A DNA stretch of 64,000 nt from Anaerosacchariphilus hominis (GTDB lineage: Bacteria; Bacillota; Clostridia; Lachnospirales; Lachnospiraceae), in NCBI RefSeq assembly GCF_014290175.1, contig NZ_JACOOR010000002.1:448773-512772 (forward strand), written 5' to 3'. Both the position numbers and the translations under genes were made by a program. Positions 24,350 through 33,550 of this stretch are shown here, in pieces (positions within the stretch are counted from its first letter, which is position 1; every line of letters begins with the position of its first letter). The notes under the pieces were generated by a model that was not told the DNA's origin, did not search any database, and saw only the letters and a program-made list of their open reading frames with translations.

Positions 24350-25300
24350 ATGGATTATTTTATTATCATTGCGCCCAAGCTCGTCAGCTTCTTTCTGCTG
24401 ATTGTGCTGGGATTTACGATTTCAAAGCTGGGGATCTTTCCGAAGAACTGTCTGCCGTCCCTGTCCGCCTTTTTAATTAAGGTAGTACTTCCCTGTCTGA
24501 CCGTGTCGCTATTGTGTCAGAGGGGGACCACTTGGGTGGATCTGGCGGGCTTCCACGGCATCGTACTCTGCCAGATGGCAGGTTATGTGCTGTTGGCGGC
24601 GGTGGGCCTTCTCTGCGTGAAGCTGGCCCGGATCCAGTCCCCCACCTCCAATGTACATGTGGGCTGCATGGTGGGCGGAAACTACGGATTCGTAGTGATT
24701 CCCATTCTGATGGCCCTGTACACACCGGAGAACGGACAGCAGTATATTCCCATTTGTTCCGCCATCGATACCATGATGGTGTGGACCCTGGGCCTTTACT
24801 TTTTCACAAGAGGGATCGAGAAGGACGGCGAGCCCTGGTATCGGATCCTGACGAAGCGGCTGTTTAATCCGATTCTGGTGTCCATCGTTCTGATTCTCAC
24901 CCTGAATTCCCTTTCTGTGACCCTGCCGAATCCGGTGCTGGAGGTCTGCAACAATGTGGGAAATATCAGTTACAGCCTGGGGCTGATCTATGTGGGCTGC
25001 ACCATTTGTTTTCTGAAGAAGGGAAGCCTCCACTGTCTGAAGACCCTGTGGATGCTGGTACTGACCAAGCTTTTCGCGGTGCCGCTGCTTATTTATATTC
25101 TGACCGGACCGTTCCTGCCGGAGACGGAGCGGGTGGTGCTGATGCTCATCGCAGGCGCGCCCTCCATGACCACCAGCTGTATGATCGCCAACCAGTACGG
25201 ACTGGACGAGGATTACGCTTCCACGGCAGTTTTTGTAACCACCATCTGCTGTATGGTGACTATCCCGCTGCTGTTCCTGGCGTCGGCCCTGTTTCAGTAG
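24350..25300 (+). CDS. AEC-family (auxin efflux carrier-like) transporter
   Basis: A membrane protein of 316 residues with about 10 helices in two repeated halves, as in the AEC family (FFLLIVLGFTISKLGIF at the start, AGAPSMTTSCMIANQYG in the second half). Bacterial members often carry dicarboxylates such as malate or malonate. The substrate here is unknown. It is followed 34 bases later by the nitroreductase, probably in the same transcript. Confidence 0.85.
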   Translation: MDYFIIIAPKLVSFFLLIVLGFTISKLGIFPKNCLPSLSAFLIKVVLPCLTVSLLCQRGTTWVDLAGFHGIVLCQMAGYVLLAAVGLLCVKLARIQSPTSNVHVGCMVGGNYGFVVIPILMALYTPENGQQYIPICSAIDTMMVWTLGLYFFTRGIEKDGEPWYRILTKRLFNPILVSIVLILTLNSLSVTLPNPVLEVCNNVGNISYSLGLIYVGCTICFLKKGSLHCLKTLWMLVLTKLFAVPLLIYILTGPFLPETERVVLMLIAGAPSMTTSCMIANQYGLDEDYASTAVFVTTICCMVTIPLLFLASALFQ

Positions 25301-25334
25301 AAACACACGCACATATATATAGGAGGAAAATCAT

Positions 25335-26264
25335 ATGGAACTGACAGAAGTAATCAAAAAGCGAAGAAGTATCCGGAAGTTTTCGGATAAACCGGTATCC
25401 CGGGAGCTCTTGACAGAACTGATAGAGGCGGCGGCCCTGGCTCCCACAGCCAGCAATCTGCAGGCCTGGCGGTTCTTCGTGGCGGACGATCCCACCCTGG
25501 TGCGGGAGATCGATTCCTTCAGCCCGGGTCTCTCGGGGCATCCTCCGGTGATCATTGCCATCGCCAGCGATCTGGCCGAGGTGGAGCGCCGGGGCAGTAA
25601 AAACAGTCTGGTCTACGGCCTGATGATGGACGCGTCCATGGCGGCGGAGAATCTGATGCTGAAGGCGGCAGATCTGGGCCTGGGCACCTGCGCCATCAAA
25701 AGCTACAACGATAAGGCAGTACATAAGCTTTTGAACCTGCCGGATACCATGCGGCTGGAGATACTGATTTCCTTGGGATGGCCCGAGGGAGAACCCCGGA
25801 CGCCCAGACGGAAGCCCATGGAGGACGTGCTGTTCTGGAACGCCTGGGAGGAGCCGGAGAAGAGTACCGCGGATAGAACCCCGGAGGAAGAGCCTGCGAA
25901 AGCGCGGAAACCGGAAAACGATAAAAAAGCAGTCGGAAATCAGGCGGCTGCAGCCCGAACGGGAGGCGCGCAGGCGCAGCAGACAGAGACGCTGCGTTTT
26001 GATAAAAAAGAGCTGCAGGATCTTCTGATCTATATGATCACCAGCGCGGCAGGTCTGCCCGGGGAACCCCATATGTACGGTCCCCTGCGGCTCATCGAGT
26101 CCTCCCGGAGACTGGCCGGAATGCTGAGCGCCGCCTACGGCGGAGAAGTATTCGGGGAACTGACCGCTCTCATCGATGCAGGAAAGGGCAGGAACATGAC
26201 GGATCCGGAGGGCTTCTGCGAGATGCTTCAGGAGGCGGCAGCCAAGGCTACGGAGCTTTTGTAG
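25335..26264 (+). CDS. Nitroreductase-family protein with extra C-terminal helical domain
   Basis: 309 residues. Residues 1-165 are an FMN-dependent nitroreductase domain (KKRRSIRKFSDKPV for FMN phosphate, AALAPTASNLQAWRF, and GLGTCAIKSY). A charged Pro/Glu/Ala linker spans about 175-220. It is followed by a roughly 90-residue helical domain (KELQDLLIYMITSAAGLPGE ... LRLIESSRRLAGML) that is not part of the usual nitroreductase fold. I recall similar stand-alone domains of unknown function (DUF6092-like), but am not sure of the match. AGGAGG precedes the ATG. Confidence 0.82.
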   Translation: MELTEVIKKRRSIRKFSDKPVSRELLTELIEAAALAPTASNLQAWRFFVADDPTLVREIDSFSPGLSGHPPVIIAIASDLAEVERRGSKNSLVYGLMMDASMAAENLMLKAADLGLGTCAIKSYNDKAVHKLLNLPDTMRLEILISLGWPEGEPRTPRRKPMEDVLFWNAWEEPEKSTADRTPEEEPAKARKPENDKKAVGNQAAAARTGGAQAQQTETLRFDKKELQDLLIYMITSAAGLPGEPHMYGPLRLIESSRRLAGMLSAAYGGEVFGELTALIDAGKGRNMTDPEGFCEMLQEAAAKATELL

Positions 26265-26322
26265 AAAAATGCTAAAACATGTAAGAAAAACGGAAAAAAA
26301 GCAATAAATGGCCCCAAAATAT

Positions 26323-26351
26323 TTGACTGTACAGTAACGGTATTGTAAAAT
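26323..26351 (+). promoter_or_regulatory. Promoter upstream of asd
   Basis: -35 TTGACT (26323-26328) and -10 TAAAAT (26346-26351), spacer 17. It drives the region with the small open frames and probably asd. Confidence 0.6.
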
Positions 26352-26404
26352 TTCCACAGGGGTTACAAATAAAGATACTTTGGAGAGATATTTATGAAGC
26401 GGGT

Positions 26405-26593
26405 GTGGAAAAGAATCCGCTTACGACCGACGCGGACGGAAAGCTTCGGATTTCTTTCAGTCTTCCGAAGGAGCTTCCGGCAGGCGCTGCGATAGAAGCA
26501 GACGGCATTTACCGGGTACTTCTGAACGAAGGCAGGGCGGTACTGAATACTCCGGTGAAGAAGCCGCAGGAAAAAAGTACTTGCAATTTCTGA
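26405..26593 (+). CDS. Possible small protein upstream of asd
   Basis: An open frame of 62 codons from GTG, with protein-like composition (GKLRISFSLPKELPAGAAIE, then a hydrophilic tail). No good ribosome binding site precedes this GTG: the only clear one (TTTGGAGAG, 26379-26387) serves an ATG at 26394 in a different frame, which gives a basic 33-codon peptide ending at 26495. It could be a real small protein, the remnant of a larger gene or a leader peptide. I do not recognise it. Confidence 0.3.
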   Translation: MEKNPLTTDADGKLRISFSLPKELPAGAAIEADGIYRVLLNEGRAVLNTPVKKPQEKSTCNF

Positions 26594-26668
26594 AAAATTG
26601 CGGTAGTATTTTGAAAGACATACAAATGTCCGCAGAAAAAAGACATTCTACAGAGGAGAGTATGAAAA

Positions 26669-27754
26669 ATGAGTGAAAAGCTTAAAGTCGGTATCCTGGG
26701 CGGTACCGGAATGGTAGGACAGAGATTTATTTCTTTGCTTGAGAATCATCCCTGGTTTGAGGTGGTGACCATCGCGGCAAGTCCCAGAAGCGCAGGAAAG
26801 AGATATGAGGACGCGGTGGGCGATCGCTGGAAGATGACGACTCCTATGCCGGAGGCTGTAAAGGATATCGTCGTGATGAACGTGAACGAGGTGGAGAAAG
26901 TAGCTGCCAGCGTGGATTTTGTATTCAGTGCCGTAGATATGACCAAGGATGAGATTCGTGCCATCGAGGAAGACTACGCGAAGACCGAGACACCGGTAGT
27001 GTCCAATAACAGCGCACACCGCTGGACCCCGGATGTTCCCATGATCATCCCGGAGATCAACTCCGATCATACAGACATTATCGCAAAGCAGAAGGAGCGT
27101 CTGGGTACCAAGCGCGGCTTCATCGCTGTAAAACCGAACTGTTCCATCCAGTCCTACACTCCGGCCCTGAAGGCGTGGGAGGAGTTTGAGCCCTACGAGG
27201 TAGTGGCTACCACCTATCAGGCGATTTCCGGCGCAGGAAAGACCTTTAAGGACTGGCCGGAGATGGTGGGAAATATTATTCCCTATATCGGCGGCGAGGA
27301 AGAGAAGAGTGAGAAGGAGCCCCTTCGCGTACTTGGTAAATATGAGGACGGCGAGATCAAGCTGGCCAAGGAGCCGGTGATCACCTGCCAGTGTATCCGT
27401 GTTCCGGTTCTGAACGGCCATACTGCAGCGGTATTCGTGAAGTTCCGCAGGAAACCCACCAAGGAGCAGCTCATCGAGAAGCTGGAGAGCTTCAGGGGCG
27501 CGCCCCAGGAGCTTGGACTTCCCAGCGCGCCGAAGCAGTTTATCCAGTATATGACCGAGGACAACCGTCCCCAGGTAGCTCTGGATGTGGACTATGAGAG
27601 AGGCATGGGCGTATCCATCGGAAGACTCCGTGAGGATACCGTATACGACTGGAAGTTCGTAGGTCTGTCCCATAATACCGTCCGCGGCGCAGCAGGCGGA
27701 GCCGTTCTCTGCGCAGAGCTTCTGAAGGCAAAGGGATTTATCGAGGCAAAATAA
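26669..27754 (+). CDS. asd: Aspartate-semialdehyde dehydrogenase (archaeal/fungal-type)
   Basis: 361 residues; reduces aspartyl phosphate to aspartate semialdehyde for lysine, threonine, methionine and diaminopimelate. The N-terminal NADP motif is GILGGTGMVGQRF, and the catalytic Cys158 is in VKPNCSIQSY. The shape of the active site and the downstream sequence fit the archaeal/yeast-type branch rather than the E. coli type. The next gene starts 3 bases after the stop. Confidence 0.92.
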   Translation: MSEKLKVGILGGTGMVGQRFISLLENHPWFEVVTIAASPRSAGKRYEDAVGDRWKMTTPMPEAVKDIVVMNVNEVEKVAASVDFVFSAVDMTKDEIRAIEEDYAKTETPVVSNNSAHRWTPDVPMIIPEINSDHTDIIAKQKERLGTKRGFIAVKPNCSIQSYTPALKAWEEFEPYEVVATTYQAISGAGKTFKDWPEMVGNIIPYIGGEEEKSEKEPLRVLGKYEDGEIKLAKEPVITCQCIRVPVLNGHTAAVFVKFRRKPTKEQLIEKLESFRGAPQELGLPSAPKQFIQYMTEDNRPQVALDVDYERGMGVSIGRLREDTVYDWKFVGLSHNTVRGAAGGAVLCAELLKAKGFIEAK

Positions 27755-27757
27755 CAG

Positions 27758-29371
27758 ATGAAGAAAAAAAGGTTTCAAATGGTCATTTCTGCCGCAGGAA
27801 TGGCCATTTGCCTGTTATGCGGCAGCTGTGGAAGAAAGACCCCGGTGGAGGAACCGGAGACGACCGCGGAAGAAATAGAAGAATCGGAAGAAACGGAAAG
27901 TACGGCAGAGCCCGCGGAAGAAGTCACGGAGGTGGATTATCTCACCTGTCCCTCCGGCACGATAGTGGAAAAAGAGCTGACGGAGGAGGACGTAGACGCC
28001 CTCTTTCTGTCGGAAGAGATCCCAGACGAGGTCTTTGTCCGGATGGACGGAGTTACCTATCAGGAAAATGATAATATCAGCCGGGAAGATCTCCGGTATC
28101 TTCGGATGCTCTACTACGGTTTCGACGGAAATACCCATGTGGGCGAGATGGTGGCAAACGCTCAGATCGCGGAGGAGCTTCTGGAAATCTTCCGGGAGCT
28201 CTATGAGAATAGGTATCCCATCGAAAAAATGTGTCTGATGGACGACTACGGCGGAGACGACGATCTGGCTGTGGCGGACAATAATACTTCCTGTTTTAAT
28301 TATCGGGTGGTAGCAGGCAGCACAAAGCTGTCAAAGCATGCCCTTGGGCTGGCCATAGACATCAACCCCTTCTATAATCCTTATGTGACCTATCCGAATG
28401 GCGTGGAACATATTTCCCCGGCGGGCAGCGAGGCTTACGCCGATCGGAGTGCGGACTTCTCCTATAAGATCGGCGGCGAGGGCGACCTGTGCCTGCAGCT
28501 CTTTCAGCAGCGTGGCTACACCTGGGGCGGAAACTGGAAGACCCTGAAGGACTATCAGCATTTCCAGAAGGAGCCGAAAGAGACGGCCGCCGAAGCCGGA
28601 ACGACCATTGCCCTGGAAAATGGAGCCCAGATCAGCCTGAACGAATCCTGGCAGTACGCGGATCATTCTGCCATCCACAGCGGCAGCGCCGTTCTGTACC
28701 GGGCGGAAGAGAACCGGAAGAATATCGTGGTGGGCGTCAACGCAGGCCATGGCACCTCCGGCGGAGCTTCCGTAAAAACCCTGTGCCACCCGGACGGTTC
28801 TCCTAAGACCACCGGCGGCAGCACCGCCCAGGGAGCCACCACAGCGGCGGCCGTCTCCGGCGGCATGACCTTCGCTGACGGTACCCGGGAGAGCGCCGTG
28901 ACCCTGCAGATGGCCCGGATCCTCCGGGATAAGCTTCTGGCCGCAGGATACGACGTACTGATGCTCCGGGACGGCGACGACGTCCAGCTGGACAACGTGG
29001 CCCGCACTGTCATTTGTAACAACGTGGCCGACTGCCATATCGCCCTCCACTGGGACGGTGACGGCCTTTCCTATGACAAAGGCTGCTTCTACATCTCCGT
29101 CCCCGATGCCATCAAAGGCATGGAGCCGGTAGCCTCCCACTGGCAGCAGCACAACAGCCTGGGTGCCGCCCTCATAACCGGCCTTCAGACCCAGGGAGCC
29201 GCCATCTATAAAGGAGGCAGCATGAGCATCGACCTGACCCAGACTTCCTACAGCACTATCCCCTCCGTAGACATCGAACTGGGCAACGCCGCCTCCGATC
29301 ACAGCGACACCAGGCTGAATCAGCTTGCGGAAGGCCTCCTGACCGGCCTGAACCAGTATTATAATCAATAA
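27758..29371 (+). CDS. Bifunctional cell-wall hydrolase: M15 peptidase plus N-acetylmuramoyl-L-alanine amidase
   Basis: 537 residues. The N-terminal export signal MKKKRFQMVISAAGMAICLL ends in CGSC, a degenerate lipobox, followed by a Glu-rich linker. Residues about 95-275 are an M15-type D,L/L,D-peptidase domain (KLSKHALGLAIDI and a later YQHFQK). Residues about 325-537 are an Amidase_3 domain: His in VNAGHGTSGG, the zinc-ligand Glu region TRESAVTLQ, His in HIALHWD and a final DIELGNA. Both enzymes cut peptidoglycan, one the peptide and one the glycan-peptide bond. It sits 3 bases after asd, whose pathway supplies diaminopimelate or lysine for that peptide. Confidence 0.87.
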   Translation: MKKKRFQMVISAAGMAICLLCGSCGRKTPVEEPETTAEEIEESEETESTAEPAEEVTEVDYLTCPSGTIVEKELTEEDVDALFLSEEIPDEVFVRMDGVTYQENDNISREDLRYLRMLYYGFDGNTHVGEMVANAQIAEELLEIFRELYENRYPIEKMCLMDDYGGDDDLAVADNNTSCFNYRVVAGSTKLSKHALGLAIDINPFYNPYVTYPNGVEHISPAGSEAYADRSADFSYKIGGEGDLCLQLFQQRGYTWGGNWKTLKDYQHFQKEPKETAAEAGTTIALENGAQISLNESWQYADHSAIHSGSAVLYRAEENRKNIVVGVNAGHGTSGGASVKTLCHPDGSPKTTGGSTAQGATTAAAVSGGMTFADGTRESAVTLQMARILRDKLLAAGYDVLMLRDGDDVQLDNVARTVICNNVADCHIALHWDGDGLSYDKGCFYISVPDAIKGMEPVASHWQQHNSLGAALITGLQTQGAAIYKGGSMSIDLTQTSYSTIPSVDIELGNAASDHSDTRLNQLAEGLLTGLNQYYNQ

Positions 29372-29415
29372 CAGACAACTCGGGAGGGGCGCCTTTCATT
29401 CAAAAACGTATCAGA

Positions 29416-29459
29416 GGCTCAGGGTGGAAAAGTTTTTCACCCTGAGCCTTTTCCTTTTC
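29416..29459 (+). terminator. Intrinsic terminator before the fatty-acid operon
   Basis: A perfect 11-bp stem, GGCTCAGGGTG/CACCCTGAGCC (29416-29426 with 29438-29448), is followed by TTTTCCTTTTCT. Between it and fabH (29460-29588) there is a weak TACAAT -10 at 29523-29528 and no recognised FapR or FabT operator. Confidence 0.85.
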
Positions 29460-29588
29460 TGAATCTCCGCACATCTTACAAAATCCTCAAATCTGTAAAC
29501 CCCACCTCCACAAAATATCTGCTACAATCGTCCCTGTCATCAAAAATCCCATGACAAATACAAGAAAGAAAAGAAATCGAGGCACCCC

Positions 29589-30575
29589 ATGACAGGAGCA
29601 CCCAAACTGAACCCAGAAATGTATTCAACAAAGAAAGCCGTCATTCGGGGCACCGGCTCCAGCGTCCCCCGGCGGATCGTCACCAACGACGACATCGCCC
29701 GCCTGGTAGAAACAAGCGACGCATGGATCCGGGAACGCACCGGCATCCGGACACGCCATATCGCAGTGGAAGAGACCACAGTATCCCTGGCTGTCGCGGC
29801 TGCAAGACAGGCTCTGGAAAATGCGGATATGGAGGCAGAGGAGCTGGATCTGATCCTTGTATCCACCATCTCCCCCACCCGCGTCATGCCCTGCACCGCC
29901 TGCGAAGTACAGGCAGCCATTGGAGCCTCCAGGGCCTTTTGCTTTGACCTGAGCGCCGCCTGCAGCGGCTTCGTGGCAGCTTGGAATACCGTCAGCGCAT
30001 ACATGACAGCCGGACTTGTGGAAAAAGCCCTAATCATTGGAAGCGAATGCCTGTCAAACCTGACCGACTGGCAGGACCGGAGCACCTGCATCCTCTTCGG
30101 AGACGGGGCCGGAGCCGTGGCAGTGAGCGCGGAAGAAGGAAGAGCTTTTTTCCCGGCGGCCTATTCCGACGGCGGGGCAGGAGAGGCGCTGACCCTGCGA
30201 AGCTCCCAGGGGGAGAGGTGTTTCATGGAAATGGACGGTCAGGCCGTCTTCAAATTCGCAGTCCGCAGGGTTCCCCAGGTCATCGAAGAGGTGCTGGAGA
30301 AAAATGGGCTGAAAAGAGAAACCATTTCCCATTATGTACTGCACCAGGCCAATCAGCGGATCGTGGAGGCTGTGGCAAAGCGCCTGGGCGAGCCATTGGA
30401 AAAATTCCCCATGAACCTGCAGCGCTACGGCAACACCTCGTCGGCCTCCATTCCGATTCTGCTGGACGAGCTGAACCGGAGGGGCTCCCTGAAACAGGGA
30501 GAAAAGCTGGTGCTGGCCGGCTTCGGCGGCGGCCTCACCTGGGGCGCGGCCGTGACGGAGTGGAACAGAGATTAA
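29589..30575 (+). CDS. fabH: 3-oxoacyl-ACP synthase III (KAS III)
   Basis: 328 residues; condenses an acyl-CoA with malonyl-ACP to start fatty-acid synthesis. The catalytic Cys125 is in LSAACSGFVA; the His and Asn of the triad occur in HYVLHQANQR and RYGNTSSASIP. A weak GAGG precedes the ATG at 29589; an internal ATG at 29619 is a possible alternative. It is the first gene of the Fab/Acc operon. Confidence 0.93.
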   Translation: MTGAPKLNPEMYSTKKAVIRGTGSSVPRRIVTNDDIARLVETSDAWIRERTGIRTRHIAVEETTVSLAVAAARQALENADMEAEELDLILVSTISPTRVMPCTACEVQAAIGASRAFCFDLSAACSGFVAAWNTVSAYMTAGLVEKALIIGSECLSNLTDWQDRSTCILFGDGAGAVAVSAEEGRAFFPAAYSDGGAGEALTLRSSQGERCFMEMDGQAVFKFAVRRVPQVIEEVLEKNGLKRETISHYVLHQANQRIVEAVAKRLGEPLEKFPMNLQRYGNTSSASIPILLDELNRRGSLKQGEKLVLAGFGGGLTWGAAVTEWNRD

Positions 30576-30609
30576 AAAACAAATTTAAATTCAAAAGGAG
30601 AAAAAGAAG

Positions 30610-30837
30610 ATGTTTGAGCAGATTAAGAAGATTGTAGCAGAGAACCTGAATGTGGAAGAGGAGAATATCACCCCGGAGTCTTCCTTCAAGGAAGATCTGA
30701 AAGCAGATTCCCTGGATCTCTTTGAGATGGTTATGGCGTTGGAGGAGGAGTTTGACCTGGAGATTCCCTCCGAGGATCTGGAGCAGCTGGAGACTGTAAA
30801 GGATGTTATGACCTATATCGAGAGCCATAAGGAATAA
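30610..30837 (+). CDS. acpP: Acyl carrier protein
   Basis: A 75-residue acidic protein. Ser34 in KADSLDLFEM is the phosphopantetheine site. It carries the growing acyl chain between the enzymes of this operon. AAAGGAGAAAAAG precedes the ATG. Confidence 0.95.
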   Translation: MFEQIKKIVAENLNVEEENITPESSFKEDLKADSLDLFEMVMALEEEFDLEIPSEDLEQLETVKDVMTYIESHKE

Positions 30838-30862
30838 GAACAGAATTCAGGAGTGTAAACAG

Positions 30863-31801
30863 ATGCAGACAAGAGTAACAACCTTACTGGGAACCAGATA
30901 TCCGGTGATGCAGGGCGGTATGGCCTGGGTGGCAGAGTACCACTTGGCGGCGGCTGTCTCCGAGGCGGGAGGCTTAGGAATCATCGGCGCGGCCAACGCT
31001 CCGGCGGAGTGGGTGCGGGAGCAGATCCGCGAGACGAAAAAGCGGACGGACAAGCCCTTTGGTGTCAATGTGATGCTGATGAGTCCCTACGCGGATCAGG
31101 TGGCACAGGTCATCGCTGAGGAAGGAGTGGCCGTGGTTACCACCGGCGCAGGAAACCCGGAAAAGTACATGGAACTCTGGAAGGAAAAGGGCATTAAGGT
31201 CATCCCGGTGGTGGCTTCCGTGGCCCTGGCAAAACGGATGGAGCGCTGCGGCGCGGACGCTGTGGTGGCGGAAGGCTGTGAGTCCGGCGGTCATGTGGGT
31301 GAAAGTACCACCATGACCCTGGTGCCCCAGGTGGTGGACAATCTGGAGATTCCGGTCATCGCCGCAGGCGGTATCGCCGACGGCAGAGGCATGGCGGCGG
31401 CTCTGATGCTGGGGGCAGAGGGCGTACAGATGGGTACCCGCTTTGTGGCCACCACCGAGTGTCAGGTACATCCCAATTACAAAGAAAAGGTACTGAAGGC
31501 ACGGGACATCGATACCCGGGTCACAGGAAGAACCACCGGTCATCCGGTCCGCGCCCTGAGAAATGAGATGACGAAAAAATATCTGGAGATGGAAGCGGCG
31601 GGAGCCACCGCGGAGGAACTGGAATACCTGACCCTGGGCGGCCTGCGGAAAGCAGTGGTGGAGGGCGACGTAAAAACCGGAAGCGTCATGTCCGGACAGA
31701 TCGCCGGACTGGTGAAATCCGAGCTGCCATGTAAAGAGGTCATCGAACAGATGATGGCAGAGACGAGACAGATCTTAAAGGGAGCGGCGCAGTATGAGTA
31801 A
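30863..31801 (+). CDS. fabK: Enoyl-ACP reductase II (FMN-dependent)
   Basis: 312 residues; reduces trans-2-enoyl-ACP using FMN. It has the FabK/nitronate monooxygenase barrel (RYPVMQGGMAWVA, VVAEGCESGGHVGE, IPVIAAGGIADGRG, MGTRFVATTE). No fabI is present in the operon, so this is likely the main enoyl reductase, which would make triclosan-type FabI inhibition ineffective. It overlaps fabD by 8 bases. Confidence 0.93.
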   Translation: MQTRVTTLLGTRYPVMQGGMAWVAEYHLAAAVSEAGGLGIIGAANAPAEWVREQIRETKKRTDKPFGVNVMLMSPYADQVAQVIAEEGVAVVTTGAGNPEKYMELWKEKGIKVIPVVASVALAKRMERCGADAVVAEGCESGGHVGESTTMTLVPQVVDNLEIPVIAAGGIADGRGMAAALMLGAEGVQMGTRFVATTECQVHPNYKEKVLKARDIDTRVTGRTTGHPVRALRNEMTKKYLEMEAAGATAEELEYLTLGGLRKAVVEGDVKTGSVMSGQIAGLVKSELPCKEVIEQMMAETRQILKGAAQYE

Positions 31802-32714
31802 GACCGTATGGATGTTTCCGGGCCAGGGAGCCCAGAAAGCGGGGATGGCAAAGGATTTCTATGAAAACAGCCCCCTTGCAAAGGAGCTTTTTGATCAGGC
31901 GGACGCAGCATTGGACTTTGATTTGAGAGCCACCTGTTTTGAAGAAAATGAACAGCTCCATCTGACCGAGTACACCCAGCCCTGTCTGGTGGCGGCTTGT
32001 CTAGCCATAGCCGGGGAGCTGCGGAAACGGGGACAGAAGCCGGACATGACGGCGGGCTTAAGCCTGGGCGAGTACGCGGCCATCGCGGCAGCGGGCGGAA
32101 TGACAGCCCTTGACGCCATCCGCCTGGTGCGGAAACGGGGACTGTTGATGCAGAACACCGTACCGGCAGGGGAAGGCGCCATGTGCGCGGTGCTTGGCAT
32201 GGAGACCGGGGCCATCGAAGCAGTACTGGAAAACCGGACGGGTGTGACTATCGCCAACTATAACTGTCCGGGACAGATTGTGATCACCGGAAAGACAGCC
32301 GAAGTGCAGGAAGCAGCGGAGGCTCTGAAGGCAGCCGGAGCGAGACGGGTGGTTCCCCTGAAGGTCAGCGGACCCTTTCATTCTCCACTCTTAAAGAGCG
32401 CGGGGGAGAAACTTTCGGAAGCGCTGGCAGCGGTGGAAATGCAGAATCCGGAAGTGCCCTATTATGCGAATGTGACCGCAGCGAAGGTCACAGAAAAAGC
32501 GGAAATCCGTCCGCTGCTGGCCAGGGGCGTATCCTCCCCGGTGCGCTGGCAGCAGAGCGTGGAAGCTATGATAGGGGACGGGGCGGATACCTTTGTGGAA
32601 ATCGGGCCCGGAAAGACCCTGGCTGGATTTATGAAGAAAATCAATCCGGATGTGAAGGTATACAACATTGCCTCCTGGGAGGACATGGAGCAGTTCCTGA
32701 GGGAGCATTCTTAA
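31794..32714 (+). CDS. fabD: Malonyl-CoA:ACP transacylase
   Basis: 306 residues; transfers malonyl from CoA to ACP. The nucleophile Ser90 is in AGLSLGEYAA; a catalytic His lies in SGPFHSPLL. N-terminal MFPGQGAQ is diagnostic. Confidence 0.95.
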   Translation: MSKTVWMFPGQGAQKAGMAKDFYENSPLAKELFDQADAALDFDLRATCFEENEQLHLTEYTQPCLVAACLAIAGELRKRGQKPDMTAGLSLGEYAAIAAAGGMTALDAIRLVRKRGLLMQNTVPAGEGAMCAVLGMETGAIEAVLENRTGVTIANYNCPGQIVITGKTAEVQEAAEALKAAGARRVVPLKVSGPFHSPLLKSAGEKLSEALAAVEMQNPEVPYYANVTAAKVTEKAEIRPLLARGVSSPVRWQQSVEAMIGDGADTFVEIGPGKTLAGFMKKINPDVKVYNIASWEDMEQFLREHS

Positions 32715-32778
32715 AGAAGAATGCAGCCGGGGCGTTCCGTTCTGAGAGCAGGGAAGAAGATAAGAAAGAGAGAAAACT

Positions 32779-33522
32779 ATGAATTTAGAAGGAAAAATCG
32801 CCCTGGTCACCGGCGCGTCACGGGGCATCGGCCGGGCCATCGCCACAGAGCTGGCGGCAAAGGGGGCCCAGGTTATCGTCAATTATAACGGTTCTGAGGC
32901 GGCTGCGGCAGAGACCGTAAATGCCATCCGGGCAGCAGGAGGAAAAGCGGAGGCCTGGCAGTGCAACGTGGCTGATTACGAGGCCTGCGGACAGCTGATA
33001 AGCGGCGTACTGGAAACTCATAAGCGCATCGACATTCTGGTCAACAACGCAGGCATCAACCGGGATAATCTGCTGATGAAGATGACGGAAGAGGAATTTG
33101 ACGCAGTCATTGATACCAACCTGAAAGGAACCTTTCACACCATGCGCTTCGTGTCCCGCCAGATGCTGAAGCAGCGGAGCGGACGCATCATCAATCTGGC
33201 TTCGGTGGTTGGACTCACCGGAAACGCGGGCCAGACCAATTACGCGGCATCCAAGGCAGGCGTTATCGGCATGACGAAGACGGCAGCCAGAGAGCTGGCC
33301 GGCCGTGGGATTACCGTAAATGCCATCGCGCCGGGCTTTATCGAGACGGATATGACAGACCGGCTCAGCGGTAAAATCAAGGAGCAGATGAGCGCCCAGA
33401 TTCCCCTGGGACATTTCGGAAAGCCGGAGCAGGTAGCGAAAGCGGCGGCCTTTCTGGCATCCGACGACGCGGCCTATATCACCGGCCAGGTGCTGAACGT
33501 GGACGGCGGTATGGTGATGTGA
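32779..33522 (+). CDS. fabG: 3-oxoacyl-ACP reductase
   Basis: 247 residues, a classical short-chain dehydrogenase. The NADPH-binding motif is TGASRGIG; the catalytic Ser-Tyr-Lys occurs as LASVVGL and TNYAASKAG. Within the operon it carries out the first reduction of the elongation cycle. Confidence 0.95.
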   Translation: MNLEGKIALVTGASRGIGRAIATELAAKGAQVIVNYNGSEAAAAETVNAIRAAGGKAEAWQCNVADYEACGQLISGVLETHKRIDILVNNAGINRDNLLMKMTEEEFDAVIDTNLKGTFHTMRFVSRQMLKQRSGRIINLASVVGLTGNAGQTNYAASKAGVIGMTKTAARELAGRGITVNAIAPGFIETDMTDRLSGKIKEQMSAQIPLGHFGKPEQVAKAAAFLASDDAAYITGQVLNVDGGMVM

Positions 33523-33550
33523 CACAGAAGACAGAGGAGTACTATTTTAT

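Noticed and set aside
29460..29588. FapR or FabT operator before fabH
   Set aside because: No matching palindrome was found; only a weak -10-like TACAAT is visible.
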